Assembly: GCA_028023455.1 (NCBI GenBank)
Contig: JAQFVV010007223.1
Location: 1 to 64,000 of the forward strand
Direction of reading: 5' to 3'
Origin: Epiperipatus broadwayi
Lineage: Eukaryota; Onychophora; Udeonychophora; Euonychophora; Peripatidae
Length of the DNA: 64,000 nucleotides
In this document: piece after piece, positions 24,837-36,380 of the stretch
Layout of the letters: each line of letters opens with the position of its first letter
Position numbering within the stretch: the stretch's first letter is position 1
Made by a program: the position numbers and the translations under genes
Notes under the pieces: model-generated
The model's input: only the letters and a program-made list of their open reading frames with translations
Told to the model about the DNA's origin: nothing
Database searches by the model: none

Positions 24837-24970
24837 AAAACTACAAAATTTTAAAAAAATGCCTATATAAAATTAAAGATTAAAATTCTTTGCTATAGCT
24901 GGCTATAGCAAAGAATTTTAATCTTTAATTTTATATAGGCTTTTTTTTTTTTAAATTTTGTAGTTTTATA
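24837..24970. repeat. Near-perfect palindrome, about 134 bp
   Basis: Arms of about 65 bp (TATAAAACTACAAAATTTTA ... TTTGCTATAGC, and the complement) are separated by only 2 bp (24900-24901). Differences are confined mainly to a homopolymer length change (AAAAAAAT versus TTTTTTTTTTTT). This would extrude as a cruciform, or fold as RNA into a long hairpin. Confidence 0.85.
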
Positions 24971-26495
24971 CGAGTGAATTGTTTTATTATACTTATATTA
25001 TTTGTTATATATATATATATGCACACACAATTTATCTACTTCAAACACTTTTAACAAAAAAAATTTATTGTACATATACATATACAATTTGAAGTTTTGA
25101 GTGTCCCATAGTCTTTCTCAGAGCTATGATATAATGACAAATAAAATAAATAAATAATTATATAAATAATACAATAAAAAACAAATTTAAAATTTAAACA
25201 ATAAAAAAATAACATAAAATAAAATATAACAAAATACAATAAAACTAAAATAAATTAAATATGATAAAAATGAATAATAAAATAATCCAGATACTATAAA
25301 ATAAACTATACAATATTAAATTGAAATAAGTATAAATTATACATGTTCATGAATATATATTGTGACCATGTTGTTTGCCAAAGTCATTTTTAAGTAGAAT
25401 TTAAAAATAGCTAGTTAAAAAAAAAAATTAAATTTTTATAATATTTTGTAATAATTTTTATGAGTAAAATAAGCTTAAACTTGTCAGGTAAAGAATTTAT
25501 AAAACTATTTAGAGTATTTTAAAGTTGTGTTAATATAAGTTAATGATAAAAGTTTAATATAATATATTATTTAAAAGATAAAATTACTTAATGTTTATAA
25601 TGTTTAAAGAATATAATGTTAAAACAATAGTCTAATTAAAATATTTAATATTATATAATATTTCTAATATATTTTTAATTTTTTTATTTCAATTATTATT
25701 TTTAATAATTAGTAATTAAATTATTCTAGAATTTTTTATTGATTTCCCTTTCTATCACCTGTTCATCTTATATTTTTAAGAAAATTTTCACAATATCTGA
25801 TTGGTTAATTACTTTCAGATGTCTGACAAAAAATGAATATTAATTACTTTGTCTACACTTTTAAAATGACTTATAATTATTATTATGAAATCAATATTTT
25901 CTTAATTTTAATATTTCAAAATTAAATTTTACCTTTTAATAATAAAACATTCTTTATTTAAAAACAAATTTTAATACTAAACTTTTATAATACATATGAT
26001 TATTCAAATTATTGATTTTAGAAACTTTTTAATGAAATTGATATGATAAAATAAAAATAATATTTATTATTCATAATTAATAACTTTTTAAAATGTACCA
26101 GGGTGTAAATTTAATTTATTAATTAATGAATGTGTGTGTTCACACCTATTAACACACATCTCACTTTTCATTTATTTTCTTATTAATTAAATGATTTTAA
26201 AATAATAAATAAATAACAATTTTTAATTTTGTTATATTAAGTTTTAATTAATTATAACTACTGATTAAAAGTAGCTTACATTATTTTAACTATTATTTAC
26301 TATTTTTAAAATTATATTTCAAATTTATAACTTATAGATTATATTTATCTAAAGAAAATTAACTCAAATTTAATATAAAAGAAACAGTATATTTTAACTT
26401 CTACAAATTAAATAACAGATTTTTTACTAATCAGTATATAAAATTTAAATTTTTTTTATTAAAATTGATCATTACCTAGAACAGGGATGCCCAAA
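24971..26495. other. Very AT-rich spacer, no feature seen
   Basis: Extremely AT-rich. A short inverted motif (TGTGTGTGTTCACACC ... AACACACA) lies near 26130-26160. Nothing coding recognised. Confidence 0.4.
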
Positions 26496-26499
26496 GGCT

Positions 26500-26502
<3 letters not shown>

Positions 26503-26544
<42 letters not shown>

Positions 26545-26583
26545 ATATATATATATATATAAAGACTACAATATATATATATA
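26503..26583. repeat. (TA)n microsatellite, interrupted
   Basis: TA runs broken by TATAGTA and AAAGACTACAA. A duplicated 'ctacaatatatat' context suggests expansion by slippage. Confidence 0.85.
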
Positions 26584-28515
26584 CTGATAAAAAATAGTTA
26601 TTTTATTTTAATTTTAAAATAAGTTGTCATAATGTGTATTACAAATATATTAGTTAACCATATTCGCATGATCATGCATAATAAAATGTAATATAATTAT
26701 TCTTATTTTGTTTACAGTAGATGATTAAGATAAAATAAGTAAACATAAAGTACAGAATGCATTTAATAAATCTTTTAGATAGATGATATTTTTGTAGTAT
26801 AATAGCTTCTTTTTATATACAAGAAATGTTTGTGTTAATGAAAAAGTACAAAGACTCCATTATGTTAAGCATTCCTTCACTTTAAACCCATTATAAATCA
26901 CTGCAATCCATCTATTTCTTTTTTATTACTCTCTTTAAACTAAAATCACCTAATTATTTGTTCAAAATGGGCAAGTTTTTTTTTTGTTTATTCTATATTT
27001 TTTTTTAAAAAAAACTGTTTTGTTTAGTTCTATTATTGTAGTTTTTTAATTCCTGTTTTCATTATAAAGATAAATAAAAAAAATGTTTTTATTATTATTT
27101 TCATTTTTATATATCTCCTATTTTATATACAACTATCCTGATTCTTTTTCAACATCTTACACTCCAAAAATAAATGTTCTTCACACTCTCTTTTTGAAAT
27201 GTTTATTTTTTTTTTCATCTGAAGGTTTCACTACATTTTGCTTTTTCAATTAAATAATACTTTTATAAGCAAATGACTATAGCTTTATTGTTGTAAATCA
27301 ATCATAACCATTCTGTATATTGATAGTGTTAAGATTAGTCTAAAATATGATTATAATGTCACATTATTTAAATATAAATTGTGTATTTTTTACATCGTGA
27401 TTCTGAATCTGCTTTTCAAAAAGCCTTTGTCTATTTTTATGATTGTGAAAATGTTGGTAAAATATAAAAAAAAACTTCTTTGCTTTACAGTAAAATAATC
27501 TTGGTATATGTTTGATAATATTGGTCTTTACTATACTTATACATCAAAAATATTTTTATATCATATTATATTACTGTATGATTTAATGAAATTTTATAAC
27601 TTTGAAATGTATTGTTATTGCTTTAAAAGACTTTTGGGAAAGGAGTATAAAATAGACTTTTAAAATGTCTTCTGAATTTATGATTCAGGAATGTACATAT
27701 CTTACTTTTGGGTGAGTTTTGACTTTATATTGTACCAGATGTAGCTAGCGGTATAGAAACATGAGACTAGAACTAGGGTTGTTGAGGATAAATCCCCAAA
27801 TAAGATAAGAGAGCTAGAATAATATATAATTATATAAACCTTTTTATATTTTAAAAACTAACCAAAATAAAGGTTCAAACTCTGGATAGGATTAAAAGAT
27901 AATTTAATATTATAAAAAAAAAAAACAATTTGTTCTAAACATAAATTATTTAGATAGTTTACACTAGAATAGTTTCATTATGCTTACATCTGTGATTATT
28001 ATGGGATGTCCCACTTATAAATATATGGTGTGGTTTATTTGTATGCCAATGTTTAAAAAGAAAAAGTTACATGATAGGTTCAGGAAGAGAAATGCTATTT
28101 TGGTTAAATAATGACTTAGACAAAAGAATTCATAAGAGAGACACTTTAGTGTTTGAATAAATTAATATAATGAATTTAACAAACTGTGATCAATGCCACT
28201 TCGATCACACACAAAAAACTACATGTATATAACTGTGATGCCAGGTAAATTGGTTTCTGACATCTGTTATATTTATTAATTATTGAATAATAAAGTTATC
28301 AAACAAACGTCAATATAACAAACATATTTTAATTCTTGAATTAAAATATAATAAGGAAAATTCATTTATGCATGTGGGGGTTACTAATCACAGGGAAATA
28401 GCTTAATGCAAGCTTTTTATGACATTCTAAATATAAATATATTAACATGTAACATAATGGTTTAGTTATATCACAGTATTACAGCTTATAGATTAGTTTT
28501 AGGCATGATTCTAAA
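26584..28515. other. AT-rich spacer with possible tRNA-like scrap
   Basis: No gene recognised. At 27738-27800, GTAGCTAGCGGTATAGAAAC followed downstream by GAGGATAAATCCCC looks like decayed A- and B-box motifs of a tRNA-derived repeat. The support is weak. Confidence 0.35.
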
Positions 28516-28519
28516 ATAC

Positions 28520-28800
28520 TATAATGAATGGCGGTGCGAGCATGAGGCAACAAGATAAAAGATTCGGCCCATTTTGGCCAAGAGACAATTCATCATTTAA
28601 ATGGAAAAAAAAGAAATGGTATGCCCATTCTTCTGATGGGCCATACCTGGAGAAAAAAAGGAAGGTAGGGAGATGCAATTGTCCATGTAGGGTATCAATG
28701 CAGAGCTTCTGCTACTCTTTCCAAAAATTTCCTAAGGCATATACGATGCCAGCTAAAACACAGTAAGCAAAGATGGAGGATTCGGAGTTCTGATGATCCG
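28520..28800 (+). other. Unrecognised open segment upstream of a LINE fragment
   Basis: An 80-codon frame (28524-28766) of balanced composition, richer in G+C than its flanks. It begins MNGGASMRQQDKRFGPFW and carries a lysine run and a CNCPC cluster. I do not recognise a domain. It lies about 0.45 kb before a LINE fragment on the same strand and may be part of an inserted sequence. A function cannot be assigned. Confidence 0.2.
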
Positions 28801-29239
28801 TAAATTATGATAAAGCAAAATAATGACAATGGCTGGCAATGCTATGAGTATGGTATGTCCTTTAATGATGTCAAAATAACTAATGACATAAATATAAAGT
28901 TTTAATTGGGCATAATGGCATGACATATACTAAACCAGATTAAATAATTGAAATATAAAACTATATGAGTGTCTTAATGACATACGACTAGATTTTTTTT
29001 TCAATAAATGGATCCCACATGCATTTGGAATCAATAAGCATTATTTAATACTATAATGCTAAAAGCACTACATATAAATGATTATTACATTAAAAAAATA
29101 ATTGTCATTATTATTTAAAATATCTTAACTGGAATTTAAGCAATAGGGTTCCTAAATAACGTTAAATTTATAATCAATAAAAGTATATTCATGGCAGTAT
29201 TATAATAATAATCTGCCTAGAAACCGAAATATTATTTAT

Positions 29240-30385
29240 TTAATTAGTTTCCAACCCAGTGAGCAATGGCTGTAAGACACATAATGGAGTTGGATTGATT
29301 TGGCATATAAATTACATATAAACTAAAAAGCAAATAATTATAATCAAGGTAATGGCAAAGATTAGCTACTATCTACCCATAATTAACATGACAAAGGCTT
29401 TCAATACAAAAATCAACCGAATCTGTGCACGGCTGTTGTGGAATGGTAAAACAGCGGCCATAGGAATTGAACGCATGCAGCGACATAGTAAAAATAATGG
29501 TATGTCGTTGCATGCTACGTTTTCTATATATTACCAAAAGTGCCACTCTCTGATCCACATCCTACAAAAGAAATTTCCCCAGATTGTAGCGGAACAACCA
29601 GTCATTCCATCTGACAGACCTCCACCTTCAAAGATAAGCTGGCTAAATCAGATACTTGACTACCTTTTCGCTCACAATGGCCACTCTTCCCTAGTATTCA
29701 GACAAAAAATCTCCATTTGGGATGCTCATGGCCTGCTATTTCCCACACAAAACTCTACCATTCCTTACCTCGGTGGTAACAATCACGTGGTCACCAGGTT
29801 TTTCAAGCATCTCAAGCTGGAGCCAAGGTTCCTGGACTTTCTCGTAAAAATCAACCTGAATTCACTCCAGACAAACTGGTTCCTGCACTACAGGAGATTC
29901 CTCAAGAATATAGATCCTATGTGTCACAACTGCCATAGAACCTGTGAAACCTTTGATCATATGATAAATGATTGCCCAGCATATGACAAAATCAGAACTT
30001 TCATTACTTACCACTGCCACATTTCCCTGAACAAAATCTTAAATATTAAATGCTGCTTCCTGTCCAGGGATTATTTCACCACAAGACTCTTAACCTTTCT
30101 GACTTATGCCATCTGGTTGGCCAGATGTCGCAACAAGTTTACCTTTCCTCATCCCAAGCCTGAAGACACATTCATTTCCAAGCTAAAGGAATTTCGTCAT
30201 AAGGACAGAATAATCTCTTCCAGATTTTTATTTGACAACACGTGGAGCCTGATTAAGCTGGATTAACAACTCCAGTAACCACATCAGAACATTTGGTTGC
30301 CTGACTAACATGGATAACTATTATTTTTGATTTACAATTGTATCATTATTACATATGGTTTTTTCAATAAAATTATTTATAAATA
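29240..30385 (+). mobile_element. 5'-truncated LINE, C-terminal part
   Basis: A LINE copy retaining only the region after the RT domain plus the 3' untranslated part. Its protein is collinear with the C-terminal region of the LINE at 39.45-43.6 kb, but at the protein level it is a distinct, diverged family. The 3' end is A/T-rich (AATAAAATTATTTATAAAT) and lacks an (ATT)n tail. The 5' boundary is approximate. Confidence 0.75.
29352..30266 (+). pseudogene. LINE ORF2 C-terminal segment with Cys/His motif
   Basis: A 304-codon uninterrupted frame. The N-terminal third (KISYYLPIINMTKAFNTKIN, then LLWNGKTAAIG) follows the RT thumb of this LINE group. In the middle are DRPPPSKISW and SIWDAHGLL. Near residues 191-208 lies a C-x2-C-x8-H-x4-C motif (C191, C194, H203, C208) of the zinc-binding kind found after RT in several LINE clades and thought to help RNA or DNA binding. 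It is surprisingly intact for a truncated copy. The apparent start Met is internal to the original protein, so no functional gene is implied. Confidence 0.8.
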
Positions 30386-30389
30386 AATT

Positions 30390-31310
30390 TTTTTGCACTA
30401 AATAAAATATAAGATTTAAACTTAAATAGATGTAAGCATTTACATACATATATTTGATAGGATTATAGAGAGGATTTTACAGATAGAAATTATACATAAT
30501 TATAAAAGAAAACATTAATTAGTATTTACAGGTGAGCATACGCAACTTTAAATAGCTATTGGACTGTTATCTTGGCATACTTGGGGTGAATGGTTGATTG
30601 GTTCATTCTATGAACTTCAGTTGCAGGAATCAGCATGGTGGTCAGCAATCTTGGTCACTACTGCTTCTTCATTGGTGGCAGCTTCTTCCATGGCAGGAGT
30701 TTCATGGCAGCATACTATAGGCAGCCCTGAGAGGCACAGGGTAAGATTGTTCGATTACCTACTCAATAGACATTCTAAAAACAAGAGCCAAGAGAGAGTA
30801 AAACAAAGAGTATAAGACTGTAAGACTGTCAGACTAAGATTCTAAGACTAAGACTATCCCCTATTGTAATGGTCAAATATGTACATTTGCATAACAAAAT
30901 CCAGAGTTTTAGTAAATCATCCCAAGGCTGACCAGCATACGGTGGTGTAGACCATGAGTCTGATATATCCGAAGTTCCTCTACTATTGCTCAGAGATTTA
31001 CCACCCTACAGATGACACATATGAGGCCACAGCAGTATTCTCTTTCATGACCTGCCAGCAGTAGAACATCGGTGAAGTAAAAGACTATGGGAAACTGACA
31101 TACAACTAGTATAGCTATACAGATATCGTGCAGCTAGGGTATAATTTTTAAATAAGGAAGTGATTCTTAATAACTAACACATTAATAATAAATAATGACT
31201 TAATGATGAGCAATATTGAGACATGATGCAGTAGTTAAATTTAAGATTAATTTAATAAAAGTTAAATATTGAAATAATAAATGAAATAATAAATACAATG
31301 ACTATATGCA
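30390..31310. other. Spacer with short tandem repeat
   Basis: Somewhat less AT-rich than its neighbours. TAAGACTG-like units (GACTGTAAGACTGTCAGACT) recur at about 30812-30855. Short frames (for example 30594-30815) have no recognised motif. Confidence 0.4.
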
Positions 31311-31314
31311 TTGC

Positions 31315-31656
31315 CTCACTTGCAGGTGATTAAGAGATATAATTTACATTTAAGCTTTGTTCACACGCAGGTGATGGCTTTAGATATTTTCATTTGGTCT
31401 ACTGAGTTACATATAGCTTGATTTACATATATATATATGATGGGTAAAATCACTTGCAGGTGATATTAAATTTCTAATTACAAATTATTCTGTTTGTCAT
31501 ATATATGTATATCACTCGCAGGTGATGATTTAAGGTACAAGCACTTCCGGTTTATATATAGCATTTCTAATCACTCGCAGGTGATTGTAGTTTTTAGGTT
31601 ACAAATATTTTAAGTTACTTAGCTATATATATATCTATATCTATCACTCACAGATA
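31315..31656. repeat. Cluster of six 16-bp palindromic motifs
   Basis: The motif ATCACTYGCAGGTGAT or a close variant occurs at about 31315-31330, 31360-31375, 31449-31464, 31511-31526 and 31570-31585. A decayed sixth copy (ATCACTCACAGAT) lies near 31643. The arms ATCAC/GTGAT are complementary and the core contains the E-box CAGGTG. Spacing is 45-90 bp. The spacers share weak similarity (for example GGTTACAAAT, AATTACAAAT, GGTACAAGCA), so this may be a decayed minisatellite of about 60 bp. Confidence 0.7.
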
Positions 31657-31659
31657 AAA

Positions 31660-33110
31660 AAAATTATATGTTGGAAGTTACATTTTCAAGAGCTTTAATA
31701 TTACCTTATAACTTAGTTAATTTTCTCGTGACTATCTATGCCTAGTTTACACTATATAACAGGATCTAGATTTGCTTTAGAGTTAGTAGAAGTGATTATA
31801 AACATTTATAAAGAACATAATATTTTATTACGCATGAATAATCAATATATTCTCTATATAGCTAATATGCCTATTAAATTGGATTTGAACTCAGATCAAA
31901 GCTGAAAAATACAATTACTATAGTGGGATGAACTGATGATTGGCAGTCAGACTTCAGATACCAGGGCATATAGAAAATATACAATTCTGAGTCCCTGCAT
32001 CTTGGATGTGTGCCTTTTTCATGGAATTTGTACCAAGTACCGGTTCCCTTTTACCGTACTCATTGCTGTGGAAATAAGAGACATTTTAATCCGGATGATT
32101 GAACAACTAATTAAGTGGGGAGTCTCATGCTCCATTTCTGAGGGTGCAGAATGGGGTGGTGCCATCTGAAGGAGATAGTTGCCCAAACTAAAAGTAATGG
32201 TGTAGCACTAACACGTATTCCCATTAAAGAATACAGCAACAAGTAAATATATACCATAGTGTTTCTTAAGGAAACATTCACACTGCTAACTACATTATTA
32301 TATAGTAAAATTAAGATGCTAAACAATTGTTTCCTTCATGAAACTACCATTGATCAGTTCATTATATAGCATCTATAATTATTCTATTAATGAAAGCTTA
32401 GGAATCCAATTTATAAAGCTATCTATATAGGCATTTATACTTCTAGGGAGGATTACAGCATATTATGGAAAATTACGATATAGAGTTTATAGATTTATGC
32501 TGTATTTTATCACTTCAACTGAATATTACTTAAATATTATATTTAAAGCAAATCTATCTTAGAATAGCTGTAAGCTTGTAATTATATCTTAAATAAGACA
32601 TTTTACCCATTTCAAAACAGAGTTTCAGTTTGTGCATTAATATGAAATTACATATATACATGTGAGAATATATAATTACTTCTCACTAATGATTTAACTA
32701 TGAGTAAAACTCCATTTTGAATGCATATAGCATAAACAAATACATAATGAAAATAATAAGACTTGGCATAGATTTAACTAAAAGAAATGTAAGATTTAAA
32801 ATAAGATTTCACATAAGGAAAATCTGAAATCAGGCTTTGATTTAGCCTAGTTTAAAATGGAACTTATACAACATTAGCTGAGATTTGATTGATTCAGTTT
32901 AGGATAATTTTAAGTTGTTTAATAGAATTAACTGGGGCAAATATTATCATTACCCAAAATATACAAAATAACTTAGAAACTTAACTATTATTTTAAAATA
33001 GATCGTTTGAATTATATGTAATAAAAGTTATACTAAAACATTTAAAATCAATTCATTTAAGCAAGTTAAAACTAAATAACTTTTAATAACTCAGAATAAG
33101 ATGAATATGA
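31660..33110. other. AT-rich spacer, no feature seen
   Basis: Open frames at 31936-32169 (+) and 32111-32326 (-) carry no motif I recognise. No other structure seen. Confidence 0.4.
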
Positions 33111-33114
33111 AAAA

Positions 33115-33315
33115 CTAAATCAATCATAAATAAATCAGCAAATAAGTTCAGTAAGTAAACCAATAAATAAAGAAATCAAATCAATAAATCAAATGTGTTA
33201 TCAATGCAAATAATAACTCAGGTAAGAAATCATAACTCAGTTAATAAATCAATTAATAAATCAGATAGTCAATAAATGAGTTAACAAATCAGTGAATCAT
33301 TTAACAAATCAGGCA
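33115..33315. repeat. Degenerate minisatellite, about 9-10-bp unit
   Basis: Irregular repetition of AATAAATCA-like units (ATAAATCAGCAAATAAGTTC, AATAAATCAATTAATAAATC, AACAAATCAG). It is an eroded tandem repeat. Confidence 0.65.
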
Positions 33316-33319
33316 AGAT

Positions 33320-34300
33320 TTTAGGATTAAAATAAAATAAAATTACATTTAAGAGATGAGTTTAAATTACATTATTATTATGGCCATAGATTTTAGATTA
33401 AGCTACCATATAAGAATTAGTGGACTTTAGTTGAAATGCTTTAAAATTGAAGGAGTTTGTTTACCATTATCTTCTTTTCTGCTGGCAAGCTATTTCATTA
33501 GTGAGGGACTTCTTTTAGGTGGTGGCAGCTCTTACTGCATTACTTCCTGCATCAGGTAGCTTTTACTGAGGTCCAGAAGGCAAAGAAATTAGCTTCTATC
33601 CCGACTTCATCATCATCACAAATTTTACAAGAACTTTTACTGAAAATAATGTCTGACTGTCTTAAAGATGGATGCCAAGGCTTATATATTAGCTCACCCC
33701 CTCTCCTTCATTACATTATTTTTAGATTCGCTTTTCCAGCTTTCTTGCTGTTTCTAAAAAAATTGTGGAATCCTGCTGTGATTGTTTTTCTTTTAGGTCA
33801 GTTTTAACCTCGGTCACTCATGATAATTTATTCATATTTCCAATTTTAAATCTAATTTTACCCTTAAATTGGAACTATGTCATTTTACAGCAAGAAGGAT
33901 TAAATTTTATGGAGTCATTCTTTTTAGAAAAACAAATCTAAAAGATGAAAAACATTTTGTTATATATGTAACTCGATCATTCAATTTAGCGATATATGCT
34001 GAATTATATAATAATTTCAATATTACTTTTTAGAATAAATATTTTAAGTAAAGAAATTTTAATGTTTTAATCCTGTTAACATTATTCATTCCTGCATATA
34101 TGTAGTCTCTTGTTACGCATACAATACATTTTCCATTTATTTATTACCAGAAATATATATGTGCGTATTTATGGAGATTTACATATATAGATGCAATTTT
34201 CATAGTATATGTCAAGATATATGCACACATACATGATTAACATATTTAGGTTTAAGTTTAGCCTGTTTTTAATATTTCATGATATACAAGGATCTGGTGA
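33320..34300. other. Spacer, no feature seen
   Basis: A slightly more balanced stretch at 33470-33720 has no recognisable motif. The rest is AT-rich. Confidence 0.4.
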
Positions 34301-34303
34301 TAG

Positions 34304-34304
<1 letters not shown>

Positions 34305-34386
<82 letters not shown>
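34305..34386. repeat. (TA)n(GA)n compound microsatellite
   Basis: TA dinucleotides interrupted by GAGA, followed by about 28 bp of GA. The 152-codon frame across it is an artefact. Confidence 0.95.
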
Positions 34387-34390
<4 letters not shown>

Positions 34391-34546
34391 CTACTATAGA
34401 ACAGTAGGATTGACAAAGCTGACTGTTTCACTATCTCTAATCTATTCTATTTATACCACCCAAGCTTTTATAGGAATGCTTTGGTTCATTTGCCCAAAGG
34501 CAGATGAGACAATTACTAAATTCCTGAGCAAATTACAGTCCATTTT

Positions 34547-34648
34547 GTCTTGCGTTGTTAGCCGAGAGGTATCGCAGCCGCCGTGCAAGCAAGTAGTTGG
34601 TTGCAGACGGTTGTGGGTTCGCGTCCTGGCCGATGCTATGACATATGG
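34547..34648 (+). mobile_element. Very short tRNA-derived SINE with 17-bp TSD
   Basis: The insertion begins GTCTTGCGTTGTTAGCCGAG and carries an A-box-like TAGCCGAGAGGTATCG and a near-consensus B box GGTTCGCGTCC. It ends GGCCGATGCTATGACATATGG. It is flanked by a perfect 17-bp direct repeat, AAATTACAGTCCATTTT, at 34530-34546 and 34649-34665. That is the signature of target-primed retroposition. The element is essentially only a tRNA-like body, with no LINE-derived tail. Head and tail match the copy at 59421-59529. It presumably relied on a LINE's machinery; which one is not evident. Confidence 0.85.
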
Positions 34649-34669
34649 AAATTACAGTCCATTTTAATT

Positions 34670-36225
34670 AAAAGTAAGAAATAAGAAGATAAGGTTCAAA
34701 TCACTTTCATTAGCAAAACTTTTGATTAAAGTTTTTAAATTATAAACGTAAAAATTATGATAACACAATATTTTGATTAATGAAAATCAAGCATTTAAAA
34801 TATTTAATTAGTGAAGAAAACTTCACAATGGGTTGATTTGAACCTGCCATCTTGGTTATATCTTCTTTCTTTTACAAAATGAAATTAAATGCAAACAATT
34901 TTTACAAAAATGACAAACTTTACAGACAAAAAGATTTCACACAATATTCAAATGTATCAAAATATCAAAATCAAAATTATAAAATATTTATTATATAGTA
35001 AAGTTTTAGCATATTTTAAAATATATATACATTGCCACATAGTAGGTGATGATGTTAGTACATTACATATAATTGCTGGGTTTGAACCCTTGTAAATGGT
35101 TAGTTTTTATGAAGGAAAACATGAAGCTCACTCTGACTACAGAGTCATTGCTTCAATATCTGGACAGAAGAAATGCATCATATAAAAATAGAATTTATGG
35201 TTGTATTAGATTTTACATCTTAACCAATTTCCAGACTGTCTCAAGCTAACTTGTACATGGCTTAACTCATTCTAATTTGGGCAGTTTTTACATTATCGTA
35301 GGATATTTAGGTTCATTTTAAAGCTTAAAAAGTACCATAAGATGTTGCCTTTTCTTGAATTATTTTACAAGTAAAAAATCAATAATATAGGCATTCAAAG
35401 CTATAACAAAGAGAGTAGGCAGACCTTCCTAGATGCTGATTGGTTGATTTTCATATAATCACCTGTCAATAACTTTCACTGCTCCAACTTCCTTGTTTTG
35501 ATTTTGAAAATGAAATAAATGCTTTAGAGTGTTTTTTAAGTATTTTTTACTATATTATAATGTATTTATATAAAATATGTTAAAAATATAATTATTTTAC
35601 AAAAATAGTAAGATTTTAGTAAAAAAATAGTAAGATTTTACTAAAAGGTTCTTTACTTTTACACTAACGTAAATTGAGAAAAAATCAATGATGTCTAAAC
35701 ACTTTATAATTCATTACGAACTTCTTTTTACATTTTCTACTATCGAATATTTTTATAATTATAAATAGAAATTTATTTTTGAAAAAACTTTCATTCACTT
35801 TCATAATCTGACAAATTATTAATATACTCTTTACAAATGAAACTAAAATGAATATAATATTAAATGATGTATATATTTTTACTGCTGATTCTGTAATTGA
35901 CCAATCAAAAGTTTAGAGTTTTAACTCACTCATCCAAACAGAATTTGTGCAGGATAATGGTTAACTTTTAATAATGCTAATTAACTGTAAAAGAATTATG
36001 GAAGTACTAAAAAAAAAATGTCTTTATTAAAGCAAAAAGTTAGAAATAGCATCCAAGCATACTAAATTTCGAAGTTCTATGGTTTAAAATTAAAAAAATG
36101 TCTGGCTGATTCTTTTTTAATGTTGTAGCATCAAAAAAAAGTTGGGTCTGGACATTTGGTGATCATTTGAAATGCACAATCCAAGATGATAAAAAAAATA
36201 GAAGAATCATTTATATTTGTATATA
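34670..36225. other. AT-rich spacer, no feature seen
   Basis: A B-box-like GGGTTTGAACCC near 35075 is isolated. No gene recognised. Confidence 0.4.
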
Positions 36226-36230
36226 CTTGT

Positions 36231-36380
<150 letters not shown>

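Noticed and set aside
27738-27800. Functional tRNA gene
   Set aside because: A- and B-box-like words are present, but no cloverleaf could be folded.
31315-31656. CRISPR-like array (short palindromic repeats with spacers)
   Set aside because: Repeats are 16 bp, spacers vary from about 29 to 73 bp, and the genome is eukaryotic in character.
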